This document shows, in pieces, positions 13,194-16,819 of a DNA stretch of 16,819 bases (the first letter of the stretch is position 1; each line of letters starts with the position of its first letter). Origin of the DNA: 2-01-FULL-39-28 sp964436165 (lineage in GTDB: Bacteria > Patescibacteriota > Minisyncoccia > 2-02-FULL-40-12 > GWA2-44-9); assembly GCA_964436165.1 (NCBI GenBank), contig CAYTBY010000025.1, positions 1-16,819 of the forward strand, read 5' to 3'. The notes under the pieces are model-generated. The model was not told where the DNA came from. It was given only the letters and a program-made list of their open reading frames with translations, and did not search any database. The translations under genes and the position numbers were made by a program.

Positions 13194-13803
13194 GTTTCCT
13201 GAATACTAATAATCTAAATCCGACAAAACTAAACACCAGAGCAACTGCCGAACCGACTACAGCGCCAACATTCGCCCAAACATTTTCGTGAAGACCAAAT
13301 AAGGGATCAATAAAATTAACCACAAAAGATGCAACTCCGACATTAACAAAAATAGCCAGAAGCCCTACACCAAAGAACTTGATAAATTCCTCTCTCTTGT
13401 TCTGGCTGGACGATTCAAAAACCCAAAAACGATTCCAAAAGTAACTATGAATAATACCGGCCAGAAAAGATACAGCCTTGAATATTGAAAAATAAATACC
13501 AGTCGCAAAACCGGAATAAGCGATTAGAATATTCAGGACACCGGCATCAACTGCAAAATTAGTAAAACCGATCGCCGCAAACTTCCCAAACTGATTAAAA
13601 AACGGCATCCAGCGGCCTAGAAAGTATCCCAAATTAACTCCCAAGATCCACAAAATCGGAATTATAATAATAAAAAAACTATGGGGATGACTAGAGGGTA
13701 AGCCAAAACTCGGAGCTTTTAAAAAGGCTAGGACCCGCCAAGCAATCAACCCGGCCGTTAAGCCGGTAATGATTGAATAGGTTAAGTCTTTACGTGTGAA
13801 CAA
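13171..13803 (-). CDS. GtrA-family membrane protein with extra N-terminal helices
   Basis: 210 residues, six probable membrane helices. The last four (about 73-95, 103-125, 142-164, 176-200) form the GtrA-like domain: Q-F-G-K-F-A-A-I-G-F-T-N-F-A-V-D at its start, and the paired N-R-F-W-V-F (124-129) and F-R-L-L-V-F (196-201) typical of helix ends 2 and 4. Two additional helices precede it (~10-28, 42-64). GtrA proteins are thought to help move lipid-linked sugars across the membrane in cell-surface glycosylation. The TTG at 13803 is only three bases from the scaffold gap, so the true start may be farther upstream in unsequenced DNA. The 3' end overlaps dnaX by 23 bases, an unusual pairing of membrane and replication genes. 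Confidence 0.85.
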   Translation of the reverse strand: MFTRKDLTYSIITGLTAGLIAWRVLAFLKAPSFGLPSSHPHSFFIIIIPILWILGVNLGYFLGRWMPFFNQFGKFAAIGFTNFAVDAGVLNILIAYSGFATGIYFSIFKAVSFLAGIIHSYFWNRFWVFESSSQNKREEFIKFFGVGLLAIFVNVGVASFVVNFIDPLFGLHENVWANVGAVVGSAVALVFSFVGFRLLVFRKHDSDVVS

Positions 13804-13806
13804 AGT

Positions 13807-13906
13807 NNNNNNNNNNNNNNNNNNNNNNNNNNNNNNNNNNNNNNNNNNNNNNNNNNNNNNNNNNNNNNNNNNNNNNNNNNNNNNNNNNNNNNNNNNNNNN
13901 NNNNNN
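13807..13906. other. Scaffold gap (100 N)
   Basis: Exactly 100 N, the conventional placeholder for a gap of unknown size. The right edge is inside a tandem repeat, which probably caused the assembly break. Real distance and content between the GtrA-like gene and the ATPase gene are unknown. Confidence 0.99.
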
Positions 13907-13969
13907 AGTATGTAGTATGTAGTATGTAGTATGTAGTATGTAGTATGTAGTATGTAGTATGTAGTATGG
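13907..13969. repeat. Heptanucleotide tandem repeat AGTATGT
   Basis: Eight full AGTATGT units and a near-complete ninth, all identical until the last base. The array begins at the N gap, so the true copy number is larger or unknown. Confidence 0.97.
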
Positions 13970-13990
13970 TTAAGAAATTTATTAAAAACC

Positions 13991-14018
13991 CTTGCTACTT
14001 GCTACTAACTACTTACTA
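13991..14018. repeat. Degenerate heptad repeat in opposite orientation
   Basis: Four 7-base units: CTTGCTA, CTTGCTA, CTAACTA, CTTACTA. On the minus strand they read TAGCAAG/TAGTTAG/TAGTAAG, which resembles the TAGTATG phase of the array at 13907-13969. The two arrays are thus inverted copies of a related heptad and could pair as a hairpin after the ATPase gene stop (14023). Confidence 0.7.
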
Positions 14019-14022
14019 CTGG

Positions 14023-16455
14023 TCATTTTATAACCGCCGAGACCCTTTCCTGTATTTCTTGTTCGACTTCCTGGCGGGGCCGGCCGTATTTCAAACGGGA
14101 CATTTCTTTGACGGCATCGGCTATTTCTTTTGAACCAGCCCCAAAAACCTTATCTGTTTCTAATTTGACATTGAAAGGCCTGGTTGTCTGGCCGTTAATC
14201 AATAAGCTAACATAGGCATTTAAATTGTCTATGTTTATAAGGTCACTGGGAGTAAATACCGGTGAAAATTTATTTTTAAGGAATTCGGCGTCATCGGGGC
14301 CAACTCTGAATGAAACAATCGAGCCGACATTGCCGAAAACCGCGTCCCGAATATTTTCCTTTAGCTGTTTTATAAACTGATGAGCTACAACGAGGTCAAG
14401 ATGATACTTCCTGGCTTCAGAAAGAATAACTCCTATACTTTCCGTGGTAAAATTTTGAAACTCATCGATGTAGAGGTAAAAATCTTTCCTCTCTGTTTCT
14501 GGCATATCAACCCGCGACAAAGCGCCGATCAGAAGCTTGCCGACAATAACCATCCCCAAAAGATTGGCATTTAAATCCCCTATCCTGCCCTTGGAAAGGT
14601 TAATAATGAGTATCTTCTGGCCGTCCATTACTGCCCGGAAATTAAAGGCGCTTTGTTTCTGGTTGATTATCGGACGCAAAAATTCATTAAAAACAAAAGA
14701 TGTTACCTTTGAAGAAATATAAGGCGCCATATTGGCCAGAGAGGCTTCTCCGCCGGCTTTTTCGGCTTCCAACTGCCAAAACTCCTTGACCAGAGGATTT
14801 GTCTCCCGGCTCAGTTTATCAGCCCGGAATTTGCTGTTAACCATGACCCGTGATATATCGGCCAGAGTCGGAATTTCGTTCTCGTAATCGTCAAGTAGAA
14901 GCAAAGCCGCATTTTTAAAATATTTCTCAAACATCGGCCCGCCGGTCTGCTTTAGGTCGTATAACTTATCGAATATCGCAAAAAGCTCATCTATTACCCG
15001 GCTTTTTTGTTCAGGATGCTTGGGATCTATTTCTAACATATTCAAACCCATTGGACGTTCAACATCGCCAGGGTCAAAATAAATTAAGTCATCTATCCTA
15101 TTTTTTGGAATAACCGAAAGAGTAAATTCGGCTAAATCACCATGAGGGTCAACGACGCAAACACCCTTACCGGCTTCGATGTCCTGCCTGATCATGGCTT
15201 TAAGTAAGGTGGATTTTCCGGTACCGGTCTGACCGATCATATAGAGATGCCTTCTCCGATCATCTTCGGTCATTCGAATCACCCTCTCCTCGCCACGGAA
15301 TATGTTCTTGCCCAGAATTATTCCTTCATAAGACAAATTAGCCGGCGGTTCGGCCGGTCTGGCCTTTAGATATTTAAGCTTGGGAGCCTGGGTGGTAGTT
15401 AACGGAAAATGGTATAAACTTGTTATCTCTTCGCTGGACAAAACCGAGGCATGAGAATTTTCAAATATTCTGAATGAAAAATTGAATAATAGCTTTTGTA
15501 AAAATCTCGATCTGACTTTGGAGATATTAAAGCTATTCATATCCATTGCCGTAAACTGGGTAAATCCCTCGGTGAGATCGTTCAGAATCTGATCGGCTCT
15601 GACTTGGCTTCCGGCTGAAGCAACCAGATTTATATTGACGTCAAATATAGGCCGCGAAACTTTGGCTAAGAAATTTTTTAACAGATCCTGCTCGTGTGGC
15701 GTCGCCACCCGAGGTGGCTGGGGCTTGGTCAAATCATCTTTCTCTTTTTCTTTAGACGGCGGTTTTTTAACCCTGGCCATCGCGGTTTTAAAATCAAAAC
15801 CGCCCGACTGCATTTCCTTGGCGATTGAATGGGCCAAAGACCGGAGCTCGTCTTTATGGGACGGCCTCAATAGCACCTGAATCGCTCCGCCCTCGCCTTC
15901 TCTCTCCAGTTTAGACAAGGAACTGACCACGGCGCCTAATGGATCAACTTCCATGTGCTGATAGGTTTTAATGGGCAGAATTTCATTTTCTTTGGTTTTA
16001 AGAAAAGCCCCGGCCGAGAATCCCTGGGGATTAAAAATATTGTAATCCTTTACCCGCTCTAACTCGGCGGACGAAAAAATACCGTGCAGCTGTTTTTCAA
16101 AAATTTGCTCATAGCTCTTTGGAACAGCAATGTAAAAATGTATTTCCTCGCCAATATGATGAACGGCCATTTCCAGAGCAATGTATGGCTCGCCGTAAAC
16201 AAACTTATTCCAACCGGTGGCATGTAAATTCGAAAAAGAAGAATAGAGCTGTTCCATAACCGATATCAATTCCTTCTCCGGTCTTTGCGGCTGACCTGAG
16301 TTTGTTGAGGGGTCATCTTTGGGCAGAGTTACCAAAAATAAAGACATGTTCAAAGCCCGAGTAATTTTACCTTTGGATTTAAAGCCATCAAACAAAGCAA
16401 AACAGGCCACTAAAATTATGCCGAAAGAAACAAGATAAGCAATGAAAAAAAACAT
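14023..16455 (-). CDS. Membrane-anchored HerA/VirD4-like ATPase (type IV secretion or conjugation type)
   Basis: About 810 residues from the ATG at 16455. An N-terminal membrane helix (residues 1-24) is followed by a ~370-residue region without recognised motifs, then an ATPase domain: Walker A G-Q-T-G-T-G-K-S-T (408-416, Lys414), V-V-D-P-H-G-D (434-440), Walker B F-Y-L-Y-I-D-E-F (Asp664, Glu665), and a late A-H-Q-F segment (~691) typical of VirD4/TraD coupling proteins. Such proteins are hexameric motors that pass DNA or proteins through a membrane. No other secretion genes are in view, so DNA transfer, uptake or another role stays open. A TTG at 16503 would extend the protein by 16 residues and overlap the upstream gene by 32 bases; neither start has a good ribosome site. 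Residues 49-59 are a repeat-derived insertion. Confidence 0.85.
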   Translation of the reverse strand: MFFFIAYLVSFGIILVACFALFDGFKSKGKITRALNMSLFLVTLPKDDPSTNSGQPQRPEKELISVMEQLYSSFSNLHATGWNKFVYGEPYIALEMAVHHIGEEIHFYIAVPKSYEQIFEKQLHGIFSSAELERVKDYNIFNPQGFSAGAFLKTKENEILPIKTYQHMEVDPLGAVVSSLSKLEREGEGGAIQVLLRPSHKDELRSLAHSIAKEMQSGGFDFKTAMARVKKPPSKEKEKDDLTKPQPPRVATPHEQDLLKNFLAKVSRPIFDVNINLVASAGSQVRADQILNDLTEGFTQFTAMDMNSFNISKVRSRFLQKLLFNFSFRIFENSHASVLSSEEITSLYHFPLTTTQAPKLKYLKARPAEPPANLSYEGIILGKNIFRGEERVIRMTEDDRRRHLYMIGQTGTGKSTLLKAMIRQDIEAGKGVCVVDPHGDLAEFTLSVIPKNRIDDLIYFDPGDVERPMGLNMLEIDPKHPEQKSRVIDELFAIFDKLYDLKQTGGPMFEKYFKNAALLLLDDYENEIPTLADISRVMVNSKFRADKLSRETNPLVKEFWQLEAEKAGGEASLANMAPYISSKVTSFVFNEFLRPIINQKQSAFNFRAVMDGQKILIINLSKGRIGDLNANLLGMVIVGKLLIGALSRVDMPETERKDFYLYIDEFQNFTTESIGVILSEARKYHLDLVVAHQFIKQLKENIRDAVFGNVGSIVSFRVGPDDAEFLKNKFSPVFTPSDLINIDNLNAYVSLLINGQTTRPFNVKLETDKVFGAGSKEIADAVKEMSRLKYGRPRQEVEQEIQERVSAVIK
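16279..16312 (-). repeat. In-frame palindromic insertion in the ATPase gene
   Basis: Encodes P-S-T-N-S-G-Q-P-Q-R-P. The DNA contains CCTGAGTTTGTTGAGGGG (16295-16312) within a TGACC/GGTCA hairpin (16292-16315). From memory this resembles the CCTGAGCTTGTCGAAGGG-type short palindrome scattered in many metagenomic genomes; this was not searched. Confidence 0.5.
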
Positions 16456-16471
16456 ATTCACAGGGATGGTA

Positions 16472-16819
16472 TTACTCGATTTTATTGAGTTTTCTCCGCT
16501 CAATCAATTGATCATATAACTCATCCACTAAAATATCATGAAAGGCATCGATAACGGCCGGATTACCAGACCTGCCCGCTTCTTTAATCCCTTCCTCGAG
16601 GTTTTTATCAAAAACTAATCTTATAATTTCCTGGATCTTGTCCTTGAGTTCCTGGCTCAAATAGCTCGGCGGTTCAGTCGCTATCGGAGCTGGGGCAGTG
16701 CTTGAAGGCAGTGCGGGTTGAAAAGATGGGATATGCTCTTTGATTTTCTCGCCGACAACTTCATGCAGCAGTTCTTTCTCAGAACGATGAACTCCGCCTC
16801 CAGTTCCGCTCGGACCTGA
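16472..16819 (-). CDS. 3' part of an unknown gene preceding the ATPase (5' end outside the window)
   Basis: The frame ending with TAA at 16474-16472 is open right to the window edge, giving at least 115 residues; a TTG at 16660 would be an internal codon, not the start. The visible part has a Gly/Ser-rich opening (S-G-P-S-G-T-G-G-G), a helical E-K-E-L-L-H-E-V-V-G segment, a Pro/Ala/Ser-rich linker (~35-55), and a helical C-terminus (E-L-K-D-K-I-Q-E-I-I..., D-E-L-Y-D-Q-L-I-E-R-R-K). Family not recognised. It has no membrane segment here. It ends 16 bases before (or overlaps) the ATPase start, so the two are almost surely one operon and perhaps one complex. Confidence 0.75.
   Translation of the reverse strand, partial: SGPSGTGGGVHRSEKELLHEVVGEKIKEHIPSFQPALPSSTAPAPIATEPPSYLSQELKDKIQEIIRLVFDKNLEEGIKEAGRSGNPAVIDAFHDILVDELYDQLIERRKLNKIE

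Noticed and set aside
13907..14018. CRISPR array
   Set aside because: Repeat units are only 7 bases and contiguous without spacers, and no cas genes are present.
14023..14025. Recoded UGA (glycine) as in some CPR lineages
   Set aside because: The ATPase gene ends at TGA exactly where the family's length is reached, and the other genes show no in-frame TGA.
16472..16660. Independent 62-aa gene starting with TTG at 16660
   Set aside because: The same frame stays open to the window edge for another 53 codons, so TTG 16660 is most likely internal.

Overview
The window reads like a scaffolded piece of a small, reduced bacterial genome, most probably a member of the Candidate Phyla Radiation (Patescibacteria). 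This is inferred from gene content and style, not from a marker gene. The signs are frequent TTG/GTG starts, tRNA genes without an encoded CCA end, a stand-alone GIY-YIG domain protein, a serine recombinase of the type common in these genomes, a DnaX stripped to its core domains, and a HerA/VirD4-like membrane ATPase. UGA acts as a stop at 14023-14025, so the UGA=Gly code of some CPR lineages is not supported. A 100-N scaffold gap lies at 13807-13906.

Left part (1-3960): a large serine recombinase (98-1693) is bracketed by a perfect 32-bp inverted repeat. The left copy encodes, on the opposite strand, the C-terminus of a second recombinase. The recombinase reading frame then runs through an antisense tRNA-Arg(UCU), so its last ~60 residues are probably not native. 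A class A penicillin-binding protein follows, ending in a terminator that contains its stop codon.

Middle (3963-9733): a tryptophanase/tyrosine phenol-lyase family gene (4005-5390) has a near-leaderless promoter. On the minus strand are a small secreted protein, a GIY-YIG protein, tRNA-Gly(UCC) set among many hairpins, and a 101-aa unknown with a consensus-like promoter. They are followed by a GlpA/GlpD-like FAD oxidoreductase and a divergent patatin-like protein. The last two are neighbours with separate terminators and could both act on glycerolipid compounds.

Right part (9766-16819, all minus strand): HU, RNase Y, a 200-bp near-palindromic element with 21-bp perfect ends (candidate MITE), a short dnaX overlapping a GtrA-family membrane protein, the scaffold gap with a heptanucleotide tandem repeat, the HerA/VirD4-like ATPase, and the 3' part of its upstream partner running off the window.

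The most unusual content is non-coding: the 200-bp palindrome, the hairpin cluster around tRNA-Gly, the recombinase inverted repeats, the inverted heptad arrays at the gap, and short in-frame palindromic insertions with a similar peptide (S-G-Q core) in two unrelated proteins.
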